Source of the DNA: UBA4661 sp002405405
Lineage (GTDB): Bacteria > Bacteroidota > Ignavibacteria > Kapaibacteriales > UBA4661
Assembly: GCA_036847245.1 (NCBI GenBank)
Contig: DAIUAL010000157.1
Location: forward strand, 1 to 7,709
Direction of reading: 5' to 3'
DNA: 7,709 nt
This document shows, piece by piece, positions 1-6,127 of this stretch; the first letter of the stretch is position 1, and each line of letters opens with the position of its first letter. Position numbers and translations under genes: made by a program. The notes under the pieces were generated by a model. The model saw nothing but the letters and a program-made list of their open reading frames with translations, made no database searches and had not been told where the DNA came from.

Positions 1-35
1 CTGGTCATTGTCTCATGTGTGTATGGAAATTCTCT

Positions 36-647
36 ATGCCGAACCGTAAAATTCTTCCGAAAGAACCAGCCAAGCAGCCTTTGGCATTACCTCAATCGCG
101 CGCTGTTGAAAAAGTTTCTGCGACCAAACATCCTCCTCGTTCTGCCGATGCCCCGGTTGTGGGTATTATTATGGGAAGCGATTCTGATCTCTCCACTATG
201 CGCAAAGCCGCTGAAATCTGCGAGGAATTCGGCGTACCTTTTGAAATGCGCGTAGTGTCTGCTCATCGCACCCCGGACGATATGGCAGATTATGGACGCA
301 CGGCGCATCAGCGAGGCATTCAAGTCATTATTGCCGGAGCCGGTGGTGCGGCGCATTTGCCGGGTATGATTGCCGCACATTCGCCTTTGCCAGTTATTGG
401 TGTTCCTATCGAAAGTAAATCCCTCGATGGTATGGATTCCTTGCTTTCTATTGTGCAAATGCCTGCCGGTGTTCCCGTAGCAACCGTTGCTATTGGGGGT
501 GGAAAAAATGCCGGACTGCTTGCCGTGCAAATTCTTGCCACTTCGAATAAAGCACTCTTAGCACGCATGATTGCGTATAAATCGATTATGGCGGAAGAGT
601 CCCGTAAAAAAAATGATCGCCTGTTGGAGCGCGCCGCAACACGATAA
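36..647 (+). CDS. purE: N5-carboxyaminoimidazole ribonucleotide mutase (PurE, class I)
   Basis: This cytoplasmic enzyme of de novo purine synthesis converts N5-CAIR, made by PurK from AIR, into CAIR. Seen, numbering from the ATG at 15: GSDSD at 54-58 (phosphate binding), SAHRTP at 82-87 with the family's catalytic His (H84), GAGGAAHLPGM at 108-118, and a SLLSIVQMP segment followed by the conserved GVPVATVAIG stretch. These are class I (mutase) signatures rather than those of class II AIR carboxylases. The core begins near residue 46, so the protein has a basic, proline-rich N-terminal extension of about 38-45 residues that most PurE proteins lack. I chose the ATG at 36 because GGAAA lies 6 bases upstream. 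The ATG at 15 is also possible, and the frame stays open to the window edge, so an even earlier start cannot be excluded. PurK is not next to it. The downstream gene follows after 46 bases. Confidence 0.96.
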   Translation: MPNRKILPKEPAKQPLALPQSRAVEKVSATKHPPRSADAPVVGIIMGSDSDLSTMRKAAEICEEFGVPFEMRVVSAHRTPDDMADYGRTAHQRGIQVIIAGAGGAAHLPGMIAAHSPLPVIGVPIESKSLDGMDSLLSIVQMPAGVPVATVAIGGGKNAGLLAVQILATSNKALLARMIAYKSIMAEESRKKNDRLLERAATR

Positions 648-693
648 AGTCCGCACGGTTGATTTTCTCTTTTGCCATGTTTTTTTTCGCATC

Positions 694-1710
694 ATGACAC
701 ATCATATCAAGATGTTCTCTGCCGCCGCGATACTTCGGTTCTGTCTTTTTGCCTTTGCCGTCATGATCGTCAGCTGTGGTGGAAAAAATGCCGCACCGAC
801 AACCTCAACAACGGTGCGTGTCGGATATTTGCCCGTTACTTCGGGATTGCCCCTTTTTGTCGGTATTGAGCAAGGATATTTCAAAGAAGAAGGTATTACG
901 ATTGAATCGCAGTTATTTCAAACATCAAATCAACTCGCCGACGCACTCTTGGCGAATCGTATCGATATGGATGCGGGTACATCATCATTTGTCTTAGCAG
1001 GATTAGCACAGGAACCGGAACGGTTGAATCTCCTGCGTGTAGCACTCTGTATTGAGGTTGATTCTACACGTTGGATGTCACGATTAGTTGTTTCAGCGAA
1101 CTCTCCGTGGAAAAGCATCGAAGACATTCGCACACAAAAAGAATCACTTATGATTGGTTGTTTTCCGGGTATTGCTGTCAAAACATTTACCGGCATGTAT
1201 TGCGAATCGTTAGGAGCATGGAGTGTACTACCGCAATTCACAGAATTGCCGCCACCCGCACAAATGGGGGCATTGATGGCAGGTTCAGTACAAGCCGTTA
1301 TGGCATTAGAACCCATGGGTTCGATCCTGATTGCCGGTGGTCAGTGCCGCGAACTCGAGCGTGCGCCGATTGAACGACATGTTTTGGGAACATGGGCAGG
1401 TGGCTATTATTCGTTTGCTGAACCTTTTGTAACGAAGAATCCTGCACAAGCACAAGCCATACTGCGCGCCCTTGACAAAGCTGTGCGCTTTATTGAGCAA
1501 TCGCCCGACTCTGCAAAACAGTATCTCAAGCAGTATGCCGCACTTACCAATGATGCCGCGCTTGCTTTGACACCGATTCCCTACTTTCGATTTCCTTCTG
1601 CATACACACACACAAACCTGTATCGCGTTGCCGATGTCTTAACACAAAAAGGTGTTCTGAAATCGACCGACATGAGTAAAATTCGTTTTCTTCAACGCGA
1701 GGGACAATAA
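694..1710 (+). CDS. ABC transporter substrate-binding lipoprotein, NMT1/THI5-like (NitT/TauT type)
   Basis: Predicted membrane-anchored periplasmic binding protein of 338 residues. The ATG at 694 gives a good lipoprotein signal: a hydrophobic stretch at 13-26 and an I-V-S-C lipobox with C28. The ATG at 712 is an alternative, while the longer open frame from 571 overlaps purE and buries the signal peptide. The mature part opens with VRVGYLP, then GLPLFVGIEQGYF and KEEGI, the typical lobe 1 of SsuA/TauA/THI5-like proteins. This family binds sulfonates, nitrate, riboflavin or thiamine-pyrimidine precursors, so the ligand cannot be read from sequence. It is not BtuF-like, since BtuF belongs to a different binding-protein class. 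No permease or ATPase gene is nearby. Its stop lies 2 bases before cobS, so it is very probably co-transcribed with cobS, and I infer a role linked to corrinoid or lower-ligand supply. Confidence 0.88.
   Translation: MTHHIKMFSAAAILRFCLFAFAVMIVSCGGKNAAPTTSTTVRVGYLPVTSGLPLFVGIEQGYFKEEGITIESQLFQTSNQLADALLANRIDMDAGTSSFVLAGLAQEPERLNLLRVALCIEVDSTRWMSRLVVSANSPWKSIEDIRTQKESLMIGCFPGIAVKTFTGMYCESLGAWSVLPQFTELPPPAQMGALMAGSVQAVMALEPMGSILIAGGQCRELERAPIERHVLGTWAGGYYSFAEPFVTKNPAQAQAILRALDKAVRFIEQSPDSAKQYLKQYAALTNDAALALTPIPYFRFPSAYTHTNLYRVADVLTQKGVLKSTDMSKIRFLQREGQ
1699..1704 (+). promoter_or_regulatory. Shine-Dalgarno site of cobS
   Basis: GAGGGA lies 8 bases upstream of the cobS ATG at 1713 and inside the last codons of the binding-protein gene. 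It supports this start and coupled translation of the two genes. Several other genes here have no visible Shine-Dalgarno sequence. Confidence 0.7.
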
Positions 1711-1712
1711 TC

Positions 1713-2540
1713 ATGCGCGAACAAATCCGCATTTTTTTTACGGCATTAATGTTTTATACACGGATTCCCTGTCCGCCATGGGTCGATCATGATCCGAGCT
1801 ATATCAACAAAGCCACGCGTTTTTTTCCGCTCATGGGATGGATTGTTGGAGGCATTGGTATTGCCGTGTTTTACGGAGCATCGTTTCTTGTGCCATACTC
1901 TGTGGCATTGTTCTGCTCAATGGTCGCAACAATTCTTGCGACGGGTGCATTTCATGAAGATGGCTTTGCCGACATCTGTGACGCTTTCGGTGGCGGCTGG
2001 ACAAAAGAGCATATTCTCCGCATTATGAAAGACAGTCGGCTTGGTACGTTTGGTACGGTGGGTTTAATTGCAATCCTCGGAGGGAAATTTCTCCTTTTGA
2101 ACGAACTTGTTCGGTATGGTTTTCCGGTATTGATGCTCATGATGCTCTCTGCTCATGCTCTGAGCCGCTTGCTTCCGGTAGTAATTATTTTTCATCATGT
2201 ATATGCTCGTGAAAATGACGATGAATCTACCAAGATTGTTGCCAAACCCGTAGCGCAGACACTCTCGACAGGCGAGTTACTCACTGCAAGCATCTTTGCT
2301 CTCCTGCCATGTGTACTCTTGCTTACTGTTATGTCACGCCAGTATGAGACACCTGCTCTCGGTGTGTTTGTTGGAAGCAGCATTGTTATGGTGCTGTGGA
2401 TTTATCACAAAAGCACACGGTACTTTGTACGGTGGATTGGCGGCTATACAGGCGATTGTTTAGGTGCTGTGCAACAAATCACCGAAGTTGCATTGTACTT
2501 GCTGTTTCTTGCCTTGTATCGTGTCATGGATCAGCTCTGA
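1713..2540 (+). CDS. cobS: Adenosylcobinamide-GDP ribazoletransferase (cobalamin synthase)
   Basis: Integral membrane enzyme that joins AdoCbi-GDP with alpha-ribazole (or its 5'-phosphate) to form adenosylcobalamin (or its phosphate), the final nucleotide-loop assembly step. It has 275 residues, close to or slightly above the family norm of about 250. Seen: ATRFFPLMGWIVGG at 34-47, the acidic metal/substrate motif HEDGFADICDAFGG at 81-94, KDSRLGTFG at 106-114, and GYTGDCLGAVQQ at 244-255. Several hydrophobic spans fit the usual multi-pass topology, near 40-75, 115-165, 188-205 and 215-232. It begins 2 bases after the binding-protein gene and is followed after 42 bases by cobC, the classic partner that removes the phosphate. 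CobU and CobT are not in the window. Confidence 0.97.
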   Translation: MREQIRIFFTALMFYTRIPCPPWVDHDPSYINKATRFFPLMGWIVGGIGIAVFYGASFLVPYSVALFCSMVATILATGAFHEDGFADICDAFGGGWTKEHILRIMKDSRLGTFGTVGLIAILGGKFLLLNELVRYGFPVLMLMMLSAHALSRLLPVVIIFHHVYARENDDESTKIVAKPVAQTLSTGELLTASIFALLPCVLLLTVMSRQYETPALGVFVGSSIVMVLWIYHKSTRYFVRWIGGYTGDCLGAVQQITEVALYLLFLALYRVMDQL

Positions 2541-2582
2541 TAGTCGCACGATTTTTCTGCACGATCTTCACGCCTACTCAAT

Positions 2583-3176
2583 ATGAATTTTACTCTTCTT
2601 CGTCATACAAAACCGGCTATTGCACCGGGAATATGCTATGGGCAGTCGGATATTGCCTGCTTGGAAACATTCCCCGATGAGGCACATACACTTGCGCAAA
2701 AACTTCTTGCCAATCCTCATTTACATGGCGCACCTATTTTGTCAAGTCCGCTGACACGATGTTCACGTTTGGCACAGTATCTTGGTTCAGTGCTGAATGC
2801 TCCACTGCTTCGCTTTGATGATCGCTTGAAAGAACTCAACTTCGGTGCTTGGGAAATGCAAGCATGGGATAGCATTGCACCCGATACGCTCTCCGCATGG
2901 ATGGAGGGCTACATGCACATTGCCCCTCCCGATGGCGAAACCTACACCGAACTCTACAATCGCTGTGGTGATGCCATTATGGATTATGTCGAATCTTCTG
3001 CCAACACCGATGAGCATCATATCATTATCACTCATGCAGGTTGTATTCGTGCATTGCTTGCTCATGCAGGGGGATTTCATCCGGGCTTGTCCATTAATTT
3101 TGCCATTGGCTACGGCAGCATGACCGAGCTGAGCTACACACAAGGCAAGTGGAGTATCGGCTATGTTAATCGCTAA
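2583..3176 (+). CDS. cobC: Alpha-ribazole phosphatase (CobC), histidine phosphatase family
   Basis: Cytoplasmic phosphatase that removes the 5' phosphate from alpha-ribazole phosphate or adenosylcobalamin phosphate in cobalamin nucleotide-loop assembly. It has 197 residues, normal for the family. Seen: LRHT at 6-9 with the phospho-accepting His (H8), SSPLTRC at 54-60 with the conserved Arg R59, ELNFGAWE at 84-91 with the acid E84, PPDGE at 115-119, and ITHAG at 149-153 with the second catalytic His (H151). The ELNFGxWE and PPxGE motifs point to CobC rather than a general phosphoglycerate mutase, and the adjacent cobS supports this. No clear Shine-Dalgarno site precedes the ATG. The 3' end overlaps the next gene by 14 bases. 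Confidence 0.93.
   Translation: MNFTLLRHTKPAIAPGICYGQSDIACLETFPDEAHTLAQKLLANPHLHGAPILSSPLTRCSRLAQYLGSVLNAPLLRFDDRLKELNFGAWEMQAWDSIAPDTLSAWMEGYMHIAPPDGETYTELYNRCGDAIMDYVESSANTDEHHIIITHAGCIRALLAHAGGFHPGLSINFAIGYGSMTELSYTQGKWSIGYVNR
3151..3154 (+). promoter_or_regulatory. Shine-Dalgarno site within the end of cobC
   Basis: GGAG lies 8 bases before the ATG at 3163, inside the cobC coding sequence. It supports the start of the next gene upstream of the cobC stop and therefore a 14-base overlap. Confidence 0.55.
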
Positions 3177-4158
3177 CACCGCTCTCGTACGAAGTGTGAG
3201 TTATAGTATAAGACGATTGTTCGTATTCTTGCTCTGCTTTGCAATACCATCTATGGCGGGCATTGCACAAAGTACTCTCCCGTCTTGTGGCGGTATCGAT
3301 ACGGTTCTGTCTGTACGATGGGGAATAGGGCAGGACTTTGGGCGAGAATTTTTTCCACAGAACATCTATGGCTTTCCTGATACGAATGCACGTGCTGAAG
3401 CAGGGAGTGCCGATCCGCGTCAGATATGCTCCCTAGGGTTAGGCGGTGAAATCATTATTGGGTGGAAAAATGCCGTTCTTGTCAATCGTGCAGGAGCAGA
3501 TTTCACGATATTCGAGAATGTCTTTCTCAAATTTGACAATCGACCATTTGCTGAACCGGCGCGCATTGCTGTGAGTAAAGATGGTGTGAATTTCATTGAA
3601 TTTCCTTTTGATTCGCTTACTCTGCGAGGATGTGCGGGAGTATCGCCTACTATTGGCAATCGTCAGTCCTGCGACTCTCGCGTGAGTGGTGGTGATAGCT
3701 TTGATCTTGCTACCATTGGCATGGACTCCATTCGCTTTATTCGTATTCGCGATATATCGGCATGGCTCTTGTCGCGCACCAATCATCCGCTGTGGGATCC
3801 CACCATATCGGGTTTCGATCTCGATGCTGTGGTCGGTATCAATCTTCTTCCTGCACCGCGTATTGTTGCTTCTGTACGAACACAAACAATATCGACACAA
3901 CCCGCACACACCTTTCGTCTGTGGACATCCGACAATGAACTTATCATCGATGAAACAAGTCCAACCGGTATACTCCCCACTCAACAGCCGATGATACTGG
4001 AGGTATATTCTGTGCATGGTGTGCGTCTGCTTCATCATGAAGACGTATCACGAGCATCCATGCGCTATGGGTTACAAGGATTATCGTCGGGCATGTACAA
4101 TGCAATTCTTCGCGTGGGGAACACAATCTTTCGTCATTCATTTCTTGTTACGCGATGA
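3163..4158 (+). CDS. Secreted cell-surface protein with T9SS C-terminal domain, resembling the partner of BtuG in B12 loci
   Basis: Predicted exported protein of 331 residues. Seen: a positively charged N-terminus (R10, R17, R18), a hydrophobic core at 19-31 and a likely signal peptidase I site after G-I-A35. The central domain, about 42-227, contains SLGLGGEIIIGW at 90-101, GADFTIFEN at 111-119, AEPARIAVSKDG at 130-141 and a late SGFDLDAVVGI segment. This pattern (glycine-rich strand, 'DF.IFEN', 'EPA.I.VS.DG') recalls the 'cell surface protein' family beside BtuG-type genes in Bacteroides corrinoid loci. That link is from memory, not a search. The last 60-70 residues (LEVYSVHG, then GLSSGMYNAILRVG, ending FLVTR) look like a T9SS type A sorting domain, so it is probably exported through T9SS and attached to or released from the surface. 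It overlaps cobC by 14 bases and the next gene by 4 bases (ATGA). I infer corrinoid binding at the surface; no corrinoid-contacting residues can be named. Confidence 0.75.
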   Translation: MLIANTALVRSVSYSIRRLFVFLLCFAIPSMAGIAQSTLPSCGGIDTVLSVRWGIGQDFGREFFPQNIYGFPDTNARAEAGSADPRQICSLGLGGEIIIGWKNAVLVNRAGADFTIFENVFLKFDNRPFAEPARIAVSKDGVNFIEFPFDSLTLRGCAGVSPTIGNRQSCDSRVSGGDSFDLATIGMDSIRFIRIRDISAWLLSRTNHPLWDPTISGFDLDAVVGINLLPAPRIVASVRTQTISTQPAHTFRLWTSDNELIIDETSPTGILPTQQPMILEVYSVHGVRLLHHEDVSRASMRYGLQGLSSGMYNAILRVGNTIFRHSFLVTR

Positions 4159-5264
4159 ATCGTTTTCTAACACGATACGACTCTTTCTTATCGCTCTTGC
4201 TTGCGCTTGCCCTGTGTCTATGCTCCTGTGAATCAACACCGATTCAACCCGAGCCAACGCCTGTTGTACTTGGACAAAATGGTGCCTATATTCTCTGCGA
4301 GGGACTGTGGCGACAAGATAATGCCACACTCTCACGCTACTCTGCGACGACGAATACGGTAACGAATGATGTCTTTACTCGTGTCAATACAGGTTTGCGA
4401 CTCGGTGATACTGCTAATGATATGCTCATTGTGGGCGACACACTCTACATCGCTGTTTCCACCTCGAAAACTATCGAAGCTCTTCATATCAAAACAGGTC
4501 TATGGGTTGGTCGGATTCAATTGACAGGAAGACAAGAACCACGTTCCTTGGCATTGGTGAATGATACAACAATGGTCGTCAGCAATCTCAATGATGATTC
4601 ATACAGCGAATTCAACCCCAAAACACTTACTCTACGCGTGGCGCGAGTTCCCGTAGGTCCTGCACCCGAAGGCATTACGGCAAGCGGTGATCGCATCTTT
4701 GTTGCCAATTCCGGTTATGGTGATTTTCGTGCCAATGAGCCGAAAGCAGGAACAATTTCCGTTATGCAGGCGCGTACACGCACAGAGTTGCAATCGCTCC
4801 CCGATCTGCCTAATGCTATCGAAGTGACTGTGCGTGGCACCATGCTGTACGCTCTGTATCGCAATCTTCCTTCGCTGAAAGATTCTTCGGGGAATCAGAT
4901 ACCGGGCGGTATCGTGGAATATGATCTTGCCTCGCTCCGTGAACTGCGCCGATGGCGTGTACGAGCAGGCGATATGCGCTTCTCTCGCAACCATGATTCC
5001 TTGTGGTTTCTGAATACGAGTGGTGCATGGCTCATTGGTCTTGCACAAAGTTCAGCACAACCGCGCTTGATGATACCACGCCCTACCAATGAAACATGGT
5101 ATGGTATGGCAATTCATCCGCAGACTGGTGCTGTTTGGCTCTGTAATGCACGCAATTACCAAACCAATGGCGAAGTGATTCTCTATCAAAAAAGCAATGA
5201 CACTTACACCATTCAACAGCGGTTTGATGTCGGATTAAACCCTAATACGATTGTGTTTTTTTAG
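4155..5264 (+). CDS. Beta-propeller lipoprotein of the YncE/DUF5074 type, BtuG-like candidate B12-binding protein
   Basis: Predicted outer-membrane lipoprotein of 369 residues. Seen: a hydrophobic signal at 11-22 and an L-C-S-C lipobox with C25, followed by a Glu/Pro-rich linker to about residue 38. The rest is strand-rich and repetitive, like a propeller: GAYILCEG at 43-50, LGDTANDM at 83-90 followed by GDTLYIAVSTSKTIE, VGPAPEGI at 167-174, ANSGYGD at 184-190, DLPNAIEV at 217-224, and a closing GLNPNTIVF at 360-368. The opening 'G.YILCEG...ATLS.Y' and the 'GD..NDM.I.GD.LY' and 'ANSGYGD' motifs match my memory of the Bacteroides BtuG family, surface propellers that bind B12 very tightly and cap BtuB. 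The start codon overlaps the previous stop (ATGA), implying coupled translation. Co-location with cobS and cobC supports a B12 role. Other YncE-like propellers with unrelated ligands remain the alternative. BtuB is not in the window. Confidence 0.8.
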   Translation: MNRFLTRYDSFLSLLLALALCLCSCESTPIQPEPTPVVLGQNGAYILCEGLWRQDNATLSRYSATTNTVTNDVFTRVNTGLRLGDTANDMLIVGDTLYIAVSTSKTIEALHIKTGLWVGRIQLTGRQEPRSLALVNDTTMVVSNLNDDSYSEFNPKTLTLRVARVPVGPAPEGITASGDRIFVANSGYGDFRANEPKAGTISVMQARTRTELQSLPDLPNAIEVTVRGTMLYALYRNLPSLKDSSGNQIPGGIVEYDLASLRELRRWRVRAGDMRFSRNHDSLWFLNTSGAWLIGLAQSSAQPRLMIPRPTNETWYGMAIHPQTGAVWLCNARNYQTNGEVILYQKSNDTYTIQQRFDVGLNPNTIVFF

Positions 5265-5294
5265 GTGAAGAATGAAGAGTTCAAAGCTGTGAAG

Positions 5295-5309
5295 CCTTAC
5301 CTTACCTTA
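5295..5309. repeat. Three tandem copies of a 5-base unit (CCTTA) at the response regulator stop codon
   Basis: CCTTA occurs three times in a row and supplies the last codons (V-R) and the stop of the response regulator on the minus strand. Copy-number change should alter at most the extreme C-terminus, because the repeat itself carries TAA. It lies in the 37-base convergent gap and gene end, where no clear hairpin terminator was found. Confidence 0.85.
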
Positions 5310-6021
5310 CCATGCTATAGTGTTGATTGTTTTGCTCAATGAGTTTTGCCAATGCTTCCTGACGGGAATTGACATGGAGTTTTTTGTAGATATTTTGAAT
5401 ATGCTTTTTAACGGTGGTTTCTGCAATATTCAATTGCTTTGCAAGATCGTATGCTGACATGTCTTTTGCCATCATCGAGAGGATTTCTGATTCGCGCTTT
5501 GAAAGTGCCACGATACCTTTTTTAATCATGGTCGGTGAAAATTGTTGAAAATGTTGTATCACCATACGAGCAATATCGCTACTCATAGGAGACTTACCTT
5601 GAATGACCTCATGAATCGCCGGTAAAAAGTTTTCGATTTGAATGGGCTTGTGTAAATAGCCCTGCGCACCGGCAACTAAAGCATCAAACACCACATCGTA
5701 ACGTGCTACACCCGAAATAACCAATGTTGGTATGTCAATACCGATAGCTTGAAGCTTTTGCAAACACTGTACACCCGAAATACCACTGCGAAACTGTATA
5801 TCCATGAGCATGATGTCGGGATGCTTGGCATCAGCTATCGATAGTACTTTCCATGCTTGTTCTGCTGAGGAGAACTCTCGAATGTCCCATCGTACGCTTC
5901 GATCAGCTATCAGCACCATTGCCATCGACTCGCGCAGAGCAACATCATCTTCGACAAGTGCAACCGAATGCTTGGGCAAAGTAGAATCATTTGCAAACAT
6001 GGACACATATTGTTTTGACAT
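5302..6021 (-). CDS. Response regulator, NarL/FixJ family (receiver plus LuxR-type HTH)
   Basis: Two-component response regulator of 239 residues, numbered from the ATG at 6019-6021. The receiver domain covers about 18-140, with acidic residues in VEDD at 23-26, the predicted phospho-acceptor D74 in LMDIQF, S103 in VISG and K125 in LHKP. A linker leads to a LuxR-type helix-turn-helix at about 170-225: LSKRESEILSMMAKDMSAYD, then LNIAETTVKKHIQNIYKKL. This start is preferred because AAGG lies 5 bases upstream and the receiver begins soon after it; an upstream TTG extension would run through the inverted repeat at 6084-6114. ATG at 5998-6000 is a weaker alternative. No histidine kinase lies in the window, so the signal and targets are unknown. 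It is downstream of the T9SS gene on the same strand and convergent with the B12 operon. Confidence 0.93.
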   Translation of the reverse strand: MSKQYVSMFANDSTLPKHSVALVEDDVALRESMAMVLIADRSVRWDIREFSSAEQAWKVLSIADAKHPDIMLMDIQFRSGISGVQCLQKLQAIGIDIPTLVISGVARYDVVFDALVAGAQGYLHKPIQIENFLPAIHEVIQGKSPMSSDIARMVIQHFQQFSPTMIKKGIVALSKRESEILSMMAKDMSAYDLAKQLNIAETTVKKHIQNIYKKLHVNSRQEALAKLIEQNNQHYSMVR

Positions 6022-6083
6022 GGCGACCTTCGCTTTCAGGAAAACATGATGACAAAAAAGAAAAATACCATGCTTATAGCAAT

Positions 6084-6114
6084 CAACCCTTGCGTCATAT
6101 TCACGCAAGGGTTG
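6084..6114 (-). terminator. Perfect 12-bp inverted repeat with 7-base loop; probable terminator, possibly an operator
   Basis: CAACCCTTGCGT at 6084-6095 is exactly complementary to ACGCAAGGGTTG at 6103-6114, with a 7-base loop. It lies 13 bases after the stop of the T9SS gene and about 60 bases before the response regulator start. On the minus strand a T-rich run (five T, C, six T) follows only after about 14-15 bases, so it is not a textbook rho-independent terminator. Its place upstream of a DNA-binding regulator also allows an operator or attenuator. The repeat itself is certain; its function is not. Confidence 0.6.
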
Positions 6115-6127
6115 TCGCTATGTCGCA

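Noticed and set aside
571..693. N-terminal extension of the substrate-binding protein from an ATG at 571
   Set aside because: It would overlap purE by 77 bases and place 41 residues in front of a clear lipoprotein signal peptide. The ATG at 694 gives a normal signal with the lipobox Cys at 28.
498..793. Exact 16-base repeat GGTGGAAAAAATGCCG at 498-513 and 778-793, with a close variant near 3460
   Set aside because: The two exact copies encode G-G-K-N-A in unrelated proteins and the variant encodes W-K-N-A. With shared codon preference this is most simply coincidence; no mobile-element features surround them.
2546..2565. Direct repeat GCACGAT, two copies 13 bases apart, in the cobS-cobC gap
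   Set aside because: Seven-base repeats are expected by chance at this length, and no promoter or palindrome accompanies them.
3439..4038. Long open frame of about 199 codons on the minus strand opposite the T9SS-tailed surface protein
   Set aside because: Its translation shows no domain pattern, while the plus-strand protein has a signal peptide, conserved motifs and a sorting tail. It is an antisense shadow.
5265..5301. Possible bidirectional terminator between the convergent genes
   Set aside because: Only a 4-bp stem (TTCA/TGAA) without a T-run is visible. The six T bases at the end of the propeller gene are part of its Phe codons and stop.
6022..6108. Response regulator extension from a TTG at 6106-6108
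   Set aside because: It would start inside the inverted repeat. The ATG at 6019-6021 has an AAGG site 5 bases upstream and leaves a normal receiver domain start.
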